Assembly: GCA_033964015.1 (NCBI GenBank)
Contig: CM066914.1
Span: forward strand, 21,752,234 to 21,816,233
Reading direction: 5' to 3'
Origin: Scolanthus callimorphus
Taxonomy: Eukaryota > Cnidaria > Anthozoa > Actiniaria > Edwardsiidae
Length of the DNA: 64,000 nucleotides
Of this stretch, positions 54,801 through 64,000 are shown piece by piece (within the stretch, counting starts at the first letter, position 1; each line of letters begins with the position of its first letter). Position numbers and translations under genes: made by a program. The notes under the pieces were generated by a model. The model saw only the letters and a list, made by a program, of their open reading frames with translations, made no database searches and was not told the DNA's origin.

Positions 54801-57800
54801 ACAGCAAGGCGCGCCCCCCGTGTATACCCCAGGCGGTGCTGGACAAGCGCAAGGCCATGGAGGTGGAAGGGAGGAAAAACCGGAAGCTGGCGGTGGAGGT
54901 TGAAAGGGAGTTGGGAGATGATTATTATGTGGATCTTAGAGAGCAGTGGGACTTGGACAAGGAAGAGGAGAAGGAAGATGTCATACCGGAAATTTATCTC
55001 GGCAAGAACATTGCTGATTTTATAGATCCTGACATTATGAAGGTACATGTGAATACTTGTTCTAGTTTAGTTGAATGAACGACACAGGATCTTTTCTAAA
55101 GGAACGACAATAAGGTAAAAACAGGGATAGGGGCTTGGTACAGTACGTGTGGGGGAGGGGAACAAACCGCGGCACAGCATTGCTGAGACGAGACGATTTG
55201 GAAACTTTGTTACTCGCGTTACACCATTCCCTTTCTTTACTGTGTCATAAAGAATGGCAAACCAAAACAGAAACGCAAAATATGCCAACGCTTTTGTCAA
55301 CGTTTTTGCAAACCGTCAAATTAAAAAAACATTGATCAAGAAGTGAACAGTGTCTGCTAAAAAGACGCCGAGACGTTTGTGTCGTTTTTTTTTTCATTTC
55401 TTTCATTGAACGTATCTTTACTTGTCTTTGCAGAAACTTGAAGAACTTGAAAAAGAAGAGGAACTGAGGGAAGCTGCAGGAGTTTATAACTCTGAGTCGG
55501 TCAGTGTCATTAACCGCTAAACTTTAAAACACTTCGCCGTTTTCGTAGCCCTACTGTCAAAAATGACGCGTCGGCAAGGGATACCCGGCCCAAAAGGGAC
55601 TACTTCTAGCTCCGAAAGGTACCCCCGGGTTTCGCCCATTTGCTCTTGCCGTAGAAACCGACTTCCCTTTGGAAATCTCGGAATAATTGTCTTTTTTAAT
55701 CTCGTCGATGGAAACGGATTGCTTGCACTTGGAATTTCCGCGCTAACACTAATATTCTCTATCATGAACGGTGGAATGAAGATATGTTTCATTTCCTTTT
55801 TTTCCAGGAGGAAGAGCTGGATTCAGAGGATGAAGAAGTGAAAAGAAAAGCCGCGGAGTAAGTTGTCTTTTTTGTTCTTGAAAAGTCAATAGTTTCGTTC
55901 CTATTAATCTGAGCCACGAGGTCTACTCAAATTTTAAGACGCTAGCAAAAATATTGGCCGTTGCTCGAAATGCTCGCTTTATTAGACCCTGATTTAGAGA
56001 TTTCTTGGGGATGGCACAAATAGAAAGTACCGCGTGCTACGTGGACTACATGGAAGAAAATCATTGTAACGGTGAAAAATAATTGTTCAATTACGTAACG
56101 AATAAAAAATCGAAATTGATTGAAAACAGGAATGAATAAGATTGAATTACAAGTGTCCCACATGGGTCCCATTGATAACGTTTTGTCCTATATATACTTT
56201 ACGCGAACAGATAACAATAGGGATAAGGTTGGTTGTTCACTACTCATATAAGGGGCGTTCTTAAAAATGGTCTGGTGGCCGGGCGCACTCTCACTGCTAG
56301 GTCACTGAGTCGCTACCGAGCAATTAACTGAATACCCTCGCGATAGCGGCTGTCAAGGTTGAAATCTCTGGCGTGGACGTTAGAAACCGTACGGTCGCCA
56401 TACGATGCTTCAGCTCTCGGGAGATGTCTGGATGTATGGTCTCGATTTTTTTTTTCAAAGTAATCATGTCACTAATAACTAAAGGTCCCTGAAGCCTTTG
56501 CCATGAAAGCGTTTCCATGAAATACAACTTCTAGGACAAAGCGACTCAACAGGACTCATGTCACGTGTAGTGAGAAAGGTTGCGTGACTTCCCGGCCAGT
56601 TGTCTGACTTTGGCGTTTTATTGTGTTGTTATTGTTGTTCAACAGAATTCGCGAGAAAAGAAAGCTTATTGTCAAAGAACATCGCGAAAGCAAAGGAACT
56701 ACTAACAGACCGATTATCCCACGTAAAGCCCTCGCAAAGGTATTTCCATCGCATTGGTCAGTGTCTTACTTGTGTCTGAGAGCCCTTGGTCACAGTTTTT
56801 CCCTATACGGACCTCCCCTATACGGACCCTCCCAACCGCCAGTCTTTTACGCCTTTTACGCCAATAGGGTGTATTTACAAGTGTATTCACTTTGTGTTTA
56901 GTTTTCAACACCAGTGGCGGATCCAGGGTGGTTCCACGGAACCCCCCTTGAGCATCAGAACAATAAGGATTTTATTTTGATACCTAGACCGCTCGTGGAC
57001 GAGCTCTCCTTAATATATTAGTTTTTTATTATTATTATTTATTTATTAAGGACCCACTGTAAATGGCTCCGCTGTTGTGGGCTCCTGCCAGTAGAGGCAA
57101 AGCTAATAAAATAAAATAAATAAAATAAACTAGAAATATCTGAAAGATATGGGAATGCTCGGAGCTATGGCAGTAAAATCAGACAATGAGGTGTCGTTGA
57201 AATGTTTGTAGACTGTAAAAGTGCCGTTTCTTTAGCCGGAAATGTTTTTTTTTTCTACAAATATTGAATTTCTCTCGGGCGCCTAGATCTAGTTCAGAAC
57301 GATTTGGTTGACAGCTGTAAGAGCTGGGTTTCGTTGTAAGCTAAATAGAATATGACGGTTGCTCACTTGCTCAGCTAAGTTATCGGTCTCACAAATTTAC
57401 GGGCATCACTTTGAGTGGTCTCGAGAGGTTTGGATAAAAGCTAAATCTTGCATTGACTAGGTGTAGCTCCCGCTAAGTGCCAACGTCAGCATGAACAGAA
57501 ATGTAAGCAAAGTATCTCAAAGTAAGACTTCAATATTTCTTGACCTACTTGACCTACTATGGAACTAGCGCTAACACAAATTGTGAACCTTGTCCTTTAA
57601 TGATTTTCGCAATTTTCACTTGTTTGCTTGACCAACTGGAAACCCGCGAGCCTATTATGAACACCCTAGCTGAATTCTGATAAACATTGCTCGACCGTAA
57701 TTAAAACTACGTGTCAGTTATCGAAAACGCGAACCTAGGTCAAATGTCATTTGAACAACGTCAAGAATGCATATGGACATGAACATTGCTACCGGACATG

Positions 57801-60176
57801 AAAATTGTCTATATACTAACATCTCGCGCATGTACGGCGCATATATTGACCGCTGACCACTTTTGAGAGGGGGTAGATGATTTTGTGGACATGAAAAAGA
57901 CATGAAAAATCACCTCTCACGCATGTAACGGCAAGAATAGACTTGCTCTCCGCTCGCTACGCTCGCTCCGAGCAATAAAATAAATAAAATAAATAAAATA
58001 AATAAAATAAATAAAATAAATAAAATAAATAAATAAATAAAATAAATAAAATAAATAAATAAATAAAATAAATAAAATAAATAAAATAAATAAAATAAAT
58101 AAAATAAATAAAATAAATAAAATAAATAAAATAAATAAAATAAATAAATAAATAAATAAATAAATAAAATAAATAAAATAAATAAAATAAATAAAATAAA
58201 TAAAATAAATAAAATAAATAAATAAATAAATAAATATTGCCCGTATCAGTCTTCGAAGGAGTGAAGAAGAAACGGATCCCCCCCCTCCCCTAGTAAAATC
58301 CTAGATCCGCCTCACTCATCGGAAATCCGCTCTAAACTAATTTACGCCATTTTGTTTTTAGGCCGCGGCAGCGCGCACCAAGAAGGAAGCAGGAGCAAAT
58401 ATGGACATCGACGAGGACATGGATATGGACGATGTGAGATTGAAATATTTTGTCAATTTCGCTTCTTTTTAATTCTAATTTTTCAGCCATTTCTGTTTCT
58501 AGGGCGATGAGCCTATGACCGGAAGGAAGCGCTCTCGTTCCCAGACCCCTGCAAATGCCAAGAGAAAACGCGCCAACACAGCAAGCACAACCCGCAGTCT
58601 TTCACGAACACCACGTGACCAATCGGGAATTTCCAACCCGGAGGTACAGTATTGGAATACTTATTTTTATTATATAAACACGAGTGTTTTACTGGGGAAT
58701 ACGCCACTCTCGTAGATCTCATACGAAGCTACATCCGGGACCTGAGTAACATATTTTCCATATCCTCACTAGTGAGGATATCGGTCAAAACAAAAGTGCT
58801 TGGAAATCAATTTGGAATATTTTTTCTGGTTTGTTCTATATAATAAAAAGAAAATTACACGGTGGCTTGAAGATATGAGTTTTATTTTCGAGTGGCAAGA
58901 ACAATATTTTACGAATGAGCGCGCCACCGTGTAAAGTGCATATTTTGAGTGTAAAGTGCATATTTTTATGTTCCCCTCTTCAATAATCCGGATAAGATAA
59001 TATATATTAGTCAAACCCCACTTGTGGTCTAATATCAATGCTGCATTCGGATTGGTTGATCTACCATACGTTATAGCCTATATAGTAGCGTGTCGGGTGC
59101 CAGAAAAATGGGAAGCGTATTTTTCAATACATTTCCTGTATTTGCAAGTTTTCGTCCCATATTTTTACTGTCGGGCCCCTTTCTGAAATTCTTGGGTCCA
59201 CCCCTGCATGGGCTTCCCGTAGCCCATTTTCGCTCGAGGAATGATTGCTAAGTAGCCTCGACCAGGATCGATCTTCTGTGTTTGTTCGGAGATTTTTTGC
59301 GCATCGCGGCGCCAAAAAGCCGCTGGCTATAGGTGAACGATAGCAATTTTTCTTTAATCCTGTGTTTCTTTGGATCATTTAGAAAACAAAGAAGGCAAAG
59401 AAACTTGTCAAAGTAGGACAGCGAAAAATGAACCGCATGGGAAAAGCCGGTAAGTAATAATTGTATTCACCTAATTCAAAAATATTATTCGATATTCTTT
59501 AAAGTCAGGAGACCACATCTTGAGCCAGGGTTGTTAAGCTCCTGTTTCTTCTAATTTTTGCGCTTACTCTTATTTTTCGAGTTTCGGACATAAGTGAAAT
59601 CCAGATGATTTTCCACAACTTCTAGCATAATATAAGAAACATTAGTATCAAAACAGGCAGAAATTCAATCGCGTCGTTGAAATTTCGAAACCACGGGTCG
59701 CTGTTTTGTATCACGTGATGACCAAAAATTTGACATGTGACCAAGCACTGACTGTTTGATTGGCTGAATGACATCAAGCCAAGGTCACGTGACAACTTTT
59801 TAGATGTCACATGATAGAAACACAGGCTTGAACTCGATTGAAACTCTACCTGTTTTGATAGTATCGTCGAACCTCTTCCTTCATGTACATTTGTGATTTT
59901 TCACGCGATTATTCACAATGTGATAGGTGGGCCCAAAACAAGCAGGCAACGAAAGCAGTGGTATTTTCCTATTGTCCTCCTGTTTTAGGACAAAATCCTC
60001 AAATTTATCCACCTTGGAATTTCCATTTTCCTGAACCAACCTTCAGATATAGATGTTTATTTATATCATTCATTTTTCTCGTTTTTGCAGGCGAGGCCGA
60101 CAGAATGATCCGGACCAAGATGCCTAAACATCTTTTCAGTGGCAAAAGAAAGCACGGAAAGACAGACCGGCGATAA
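48837..60176 (+). CDS. GTPBP4: Nucleolar GTP-binding protein 1 (NOG1 / GTPBP4)
   Basis: Nineteen exons: 48837-48884, 48958-49016, 49275-49386, 49850-49953, 50505-50588, 51582-51634, 51840-51903, 52265-52301, 52537-52629, 52814-52876, 53855-54077 (or 54089), 54635-55042, 55434-55499, 55808-55857, 56646-56739, 58362-58433, 58503-58643, 59383-59449 and 60091-60176. Product about 640 residues (human 634). It starts [16 protein letters not shown]. The G1 loop GFPNVGKS is at about residue 175, DTPG (G3) at about 221 and NKID (G4) at about 289. The C-terminus is Lys/Arg-rich, ending [21 protein letters not shown]1 is an essential GTPase of 60S pre-ribosome maturation in the nucleolus (established). 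One base too many in the A6 run at 54745-54750 breaks the frame after VEIKMKSKK and before [13 protein letters not shown]. An essential gene is unlikely to be dead, so this looks like sequence error. Confidence 0.97.
50033..50154. mobile_element. 122-bp TTAA-flanked MITE in NOG1 intron 4
   Basis: AGGCCCATCACCAACCG at the left and CGGTTGGTGATGGGCCT at the right are inverse ends, flanked by TTAA at 50029-50032 and 50155-50158. The TIR differs from the AGAGCC family, so this is a second TTAA-targeting family. Confidence 0.8.
51089..51444. mobile_element. 356-bp foldback element with hammerhead-like core, NOG1 intron 5
   Basis: Arms of about 140 bp (GAACAACAACAACCAAAGGT ... AATGTAGAGCCGT and inverse) surround a loop of about 65 bp. 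Both arms carry GCTCCGAYGAAGGGCTAACA followed by CTCGAAACGTCAGC (minus strand 51147-51180, plus strand 51353-51386). This text resembles a retroelement-associated hammerhead core (inference). Confidence 0.75.
53020..53275. mobile_element. 256-bp MITE in NOG1 intron 10
   Basis: AAGGCCCGTTTGCACTAGCA at the left and TGTAAACCGCCCTT at the right are imperfect inverses. Internal GCGATTTTTGTTGC / GCAACAAAAATCGC motifs repeat in both orientations. Confidence 0.6.
57973..58236. repeat. Long (AAATA / AAATAAATA)n satellite in NOG1 intron 15
   Basis: About 260 bp of uninterrupted AATAAAATAAAT mixtures (4- and 5-base units). A short related tract is at 57100-57131, after a GGCTCCGCTGTTGTGGGCTC segment that looks like a retroelement 3' end. 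The intron (56740-58361) is otherwise unremarkable. Confidence 0.95.
58678..58935. repeat. Dispersed repeat ACACGAGTGTTTTACTGG, copy 2, in NOG1 intron 17
   Basis: Second copy of 47512-47720. Here ACACGGTGGC (about 58858) and GCCACCGTGT (58923-58932) form an inner inverted pair. Confidence 0.8.
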
Positions 60177-60195
60177 CATGTCAAGATTTGAATTT

Positions 60196-60201
60196 AATAA
60201 A
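60196..60201 (+). terminator. Polyadenylation signal of NOG1
   Basis: AATAAA 20 bp past the NOG1 stop codon. A very short 3' UTR would result. Confidence 0.65.
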
Positions 60202-60280
60202 ATGAAATCGGACGAATTCAGTGTTTGAGTTTCTTCAACTCGGGCCCTGGGATTTTAAAGGATCAGTTATTACACCTCAT

Positions 60281-60678
60281 AGGCCTTTTGCAACAGATGG
60301 TCACGTGACCCGGTCACCCTTAAAATGAGCAGATTCACCCAAATGATGCTCAGAAATGAAAAGAGCATACTGATTTTAGTTAATAGCCTACATTTCAGCC
60401 AGCTATAATGCAAACTCAAAAACTGGGAGCAAAAATAAAACTTGCTTTTTTAATAGGGTTTCTATGATTGGATTGCAAGGCTTGCAAACCAATCATACAA
60501 ATCCTTGTAAAATAAGCAGTTTTATTTTTGCTCCCATTCTTTGAGTTTGCATTGTAGCTGGCTGAAATTTGGGCTTTTAACTAAAATCAGTATGCTCTTT
60601 TCATTTCTAGCATCATTTGGGTGAATCTGCTCATTTTAAGGGTGACCGGGTCACGTGACCATCTGTTGCAAAAGGCCT
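60281..60678. mobile_element. 398-bp palindromic element downstream of NOG1
   Basis: AGGCCTTTTGCAACAGATGG at the left is inverted at the right (CCATCTGTTGCAAAAGGCCT). The arms extend about 175 bp each (GGTCACGTGACCCGGTCACC, ATGAGCAGATTCACCCAAAT, AACTAAAATCAGTATGCTCT), with a short central loop near 60470. Confidence 0.85.
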
Positions 60679-60814
60679 ATTGCTTTGCGGAGGACCCGTT
60701 TCACGAAACAATTTCAGGGGTGGAATCGAGCTTGATCGAGCTCACCAATATCTCTATTTGCTTCTCGCACATGCACAGAACGATTTTAGAACGTGAGACG
60801 GGACAGCTTTTGCT

Positions 60815-61048
60815 CATTCTCGTACCCGGTACGAGAATGATCTCCCCGGCTCATAACCTTGTGGGGGAGGTTCTGGTGACAGCCACTGACGCATGCGCGA
60901 GATTTTATACAGAGCCGCTGAGAGAAAGACCTTTCCACAGCGCATGCTCCAAAAACCAAAATCAGCCAATCAGCGACGGCCCTCAAATGGATGTTCCCAG
61001 AGCCTCCCCTGCGAGCAGACGAGCCGGGGAGCTCTGGGTACGAGAATG
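60815..61048. mobile_element. Foldback MITE of the AGAGCTCC family, copy in reverse orientation
   Basis: Starts CATTCTCGTACCCGG and ends CCGGGGAGCTCTGGGTACGA (to GAATG at 61048). The interior matches 4570-4793 on the opposite strand (GCATGCTCC, GGCCCTCAAATGGATGTTCC). The left terminus contains an extra ACGAGAATG inversion. Confidence 0.75.
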
Positions 61049-61094
61049 GCTTTTGGCTGCTGCTGTACTGTCAACCGTCGGCAACATGCCACAG

Positions 61095-64000
61095 GATAAG
61101 TTCCTAAAAATTTCAAACCACCGTATTTCGGTCAATAACCATCTGATCAAGCCTATATTTAGATATTGTGCCAAACTTTTGATACTCTTTTTAATTATGT
61201 AATATTTGTTTTGATACTTCTAAAATCGAGTGACTTGAATTTTGGCCCAAAAAGCCAGAAAAATGCCGAATTTCAAAAACGCGTAAAATAAAAAAGGGTA
61301 TATGTCAAACTGTCGTGGAGGTAAAGCATTATTTCTTGTGTAAATCTGAACTGATTTAGTTCATATTTGATAAAGTTATAGCTGTGTGAATATTTTCACA
61401 AGAGACAATGAGTGAGAGGTTGTCAGGCCTGATGAGATGAGGTCTGCTAAACCTCTCACTCATTGTCTCTTGTGAAAATATTCACACAGCTATAACTTTA
61501 TCAAATCGCAACTAAATCATCTCAGATTTTCACAAGAAATACTACTTTATCTGCACAACATGACATAAATTTTTTTTTGTATTTTACGCGTTTTTTGAAA
61601 TTCAGCATTTTCCGGCTTTTTGGGCCAAAATTCAAGTAACTCGATTTTAGAAGTATCAAAACAAATCTTACATAATTAAAAAGATTATCAAAGTTTGACA
61701 CAATATCTAAACATAGGCTTGATCAGATGGTTATTGACCGAATTACGGTGGTTTGAATTTTTAGGAACTCGACTAAATTTAAGCCAGAAGTGTCAGGCAT
61801 TCCTGGCGAAGTGAAATGCTTATTCTTGTTATACTTTTTTTTCTCGCCGAATTCGTGATAACTGGAAACATGGTTTAAAAGATTTCCAATAACTGAATAT
61901 TTTTTGTACCACGCTTTAGACGTCAAAATGATTGTATTCTGGTGTGTTGATCGGATATCGATACTGATCGAGATCAAGTTGAAAAAGTTAGAAGAACGCA
62001 TTGACTTCAATACATTTGCCAGGAACGCCTGACACTCCTGGCTGAATTTTAGTCGAGTTCCTAAAAATTTCAAACCACCCTATTTCGGTCAATAACCATC
62101 TGATCAAGCCTATATTTAGATATTGTGCCAAACTTTTGATACTCTTTTTAATTATGTAATATTTGTTTTGATACTTCTAAAATCGAGTGACTTGAATTTT
62201 AGCCCAAAAAGCCAGAAAATGCCGAATTTCCAAAAACACGTTTGACACAATATCTAAACATAGGCTTGATCAGATGGTTATTGACCGAATAACGGTGGTT
62301 TGAATTTTTTAGGAACTCGGCTAAATTTAAGTCAGAAGTGTCAGGCATTCCTGGCGAAGTGAAATGCTTATTCTTGTTAAACTTTTTTTCTCGCCGAATT
62401 TGTGATAACTGGAAACATGGTTTAAAAGATTTCCAATAACTGAATATTTTTTGTACCACGCTTTAGACGTCAAAATGATTGTATTCTGGTGTGTTGATCG
62501 GATATCGATACTGATCGAGATCAAGTTGATACATTTTGCCAGGAACGCCTGACACTCCTGGCTGAATTTTAGTCGAGTTCCTAAAAATTTCAAACCACCC
62601 TATTTCGGTCAATAACCATCTGATCAAGCCTATATTTAGATATTGTGCCAAACTTTTGATACTCTTTTTAATTATGTAATATTTGTTTTGATACTTCCAA
62701 AATCGAGTGACTTGAATTTTGGCCCAAAAAGCCAGAAAATGCCGAATTTCCAAAAACGCGTAAAATAAAAAAGGTTTATGTCAAACTGTCGTGTAGGTAA
62801 AGCATATTTCTTGTGTAAATCTGAACTGATTTAGTTCATATTCGATAAAGTTATAGCTGTGTGAATATTTTCACATGAGACATTGAGTGAGAGGTTTGTA
62901 AGGCCTGATGAGATGAGGTCTGCTAAACCTCTCACTCATTGTCTCTTGTGAAAATATTCACACAGCTATAACTTTATCAAATTGCAACTAAATCATCTCA
63001 GATTTTCACAAGAAATACTACTTTATCTGCACAACAGTATGACATAATTTGTTTTTGTATTTTACGCGTTTTTGAAATTCAGCATTTTCCGGCTTTTTGG
63101 GCCAAAATTCAAGTAACTCGATTTTAGAAGTATCAAAACAAATCTTACATAATTAAAAAGAGTATCAAACGTTTGACACAATATCTAAACATAGGCTTGA
63201 TCAGATGGTTATTGACCGAATTACGGTGGTTTGAATTTTTAGGAACTCGACTAAATTTAAGTCAGAAGTGTCAGGCATTCCTGGCGAAGTGAAATGCTTA
63301 TTCTTGTTATACTTTTTTTTCTCGCCGAATTCGTGATAACTGGATCGAAACATGGTTTAAAAGATTTCCAATAACTGAATATTTTTGTACCACGCTTTAG
63401 ACGTCAAAATGATTGTATTCTGGTGTGTTGATCGGATATCGATACTGATCGAGATCAAGTTGAAAAAGTTAGAAGAACGCATTGACTTCAATACATTTTG
63501 CCAGGAACGCCTGACACTCCTGGCTGAATTTTAGTCGAGTTCCTAAAAATTTCAAACCACCCTATTTCGGTCAATAACCATCTGATCAAGCCTCTATTTA
63601 GATATTGTGCCAAACTTTTGATACTCTTTTTAATTATGTTATATTTGTTTTGATACTTCTAAAATCGAGTGACTTGAATTTTAGCCCAAAAAGCCAGAAA
63701 ATGCCGAATTTCCAAAAACACGTTTGACACAATATCTAAACATAGGCTTGATCAGATGGTTATTGACCGAATTACGGTGGTTTGATTTTTTTAGGAACTC
63801 GACTAAATTTAAGTCAGAAGTGTCAGGCATTCCTGGCGAAGTGAAATGCTTATTCTTGTTATACTTTTTTTTCTCGCCGAATTCGTGATAACTGGAAACA
63901 TGGTTTAAAAGATTTCCAATAACTGAATATTTTTTGTACCACGCTTTAGACGTCAAAATGATTGTATTCTGGTGTGTTGATCGGATATCGATACTGATCG
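61095..64000. repeat. Higher-order array of nested palindromes running off the window
   Basis: The block TCCTAAAAATTTCAAACCAC ... GATACTTCTAAAATCGAGTG appears forward at about 61097, 62055, 62575 and 63537, and inverted ending near 61765, 62316, 63248 and 63800. Two long palindromes (61097-61765 and 62575-63248, arms about 320 bp, spacer about 28 bp) alternate with two short ones (62055-62316 and 63537-63800). Linkers of about 230-285 bp between them are capped by the inverse pair GTGTCAGGCATTCCTGGC / GCCAGGAACGCCTGACAC. The higher-order period is about 1.48 kb. No gene is seen; open frames of up to 116 codons here are repeats of one frame. Confidence 0.9.

Noticed and set aside
60621..61202. 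193-codon plus-strand open frame downstream of NOG1
   Set aside because: Made of the end of a palindromic element, a MITE copy and the start of the satellite array. No protein-like signature.
61723..63956. Several similar open frames (KNKHFTSPGMPDTS-type) on the minus strand
   Set aside because: They are copies of the palindromic repeat array. They resemble each other because the DNA is repeated, with no start/stop conservation or family match.
1..64000. tRNA or rRNA genes
   Set aside because: No cloverleaf with convincing A and B boxes and no rRNA-like blocks were recognised by eye. A tRNAscan-SE run would settle this.

Overview
The window is eukaryotic nuclear DNA, most likely from an anthozoan cnidarian such as a stony coral. 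The grounds are intron-rich animal genes with GT..AG junctions, an intronless rhodopsin-type GPCR, short intergenic distances, and a dense load of small terminal-inverted-repeat elements, many capped by poly-G or poly-C runs. The lineage is an inference; no single feature proves it.

Layout. (1) 615-13635 (+): the 3' seven exons of an NRF-6-like acyltransferase-3 membrane protein. A minus-strand rhodopsin-family GPCR (7561-9053) sits inside its 7-kb penultimate intron. (2) 14372-19845 (-): complete nine-exon QTMAN (GTDC1), the tRNA-queuosine mannosyltransferase. It is head-to-head, 317 bp apart, with (3) 20163-25039 (+): EAF, an ELL-associated transcription elongation factor, eight exons. (4) 28933-35014 (-): two small putative membrane proteins flanking an intronless RING/B-box (TRIM-type) gene at 31280-32153. 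(5) 42818-46732 (+): a five-exon protein with two CAP/SCP domains and a C-terminal CaaX-like tail. (6) 48837-60176 (+): the complete 19-exon gene for nucleolar GTPase NOG1 (GTPBP4). (7) 61095 to the window end: a higher-order array of palindromic repeats.

The genes do not form a pathway. NOG1 (60S ribosome assembly), QTMAN (tRNA modification) and EAF (Pol II elongation) are housekeeping genes. The CAP, TRIM, GPCR and NRF-6-like genes belong to families that expand in cnidarians.

A recurring pattern is that nearly every gene has one or two apparent single-base indels (nine deletions, one insertion) that break an otherwise clearly conserved frame. They occur even in NOG1 and EAF, which should not be pseudogenes. 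I read these mainly as residual assembly errors, so the broken genes are called as CDS and not as pseudogenes. Each break is described.

The rest is mostly repeats: TTAA-flanked MITEs, hAT-like elements with 7-9 bp target duplications, nested insertions, foldback elements and minisatellites.
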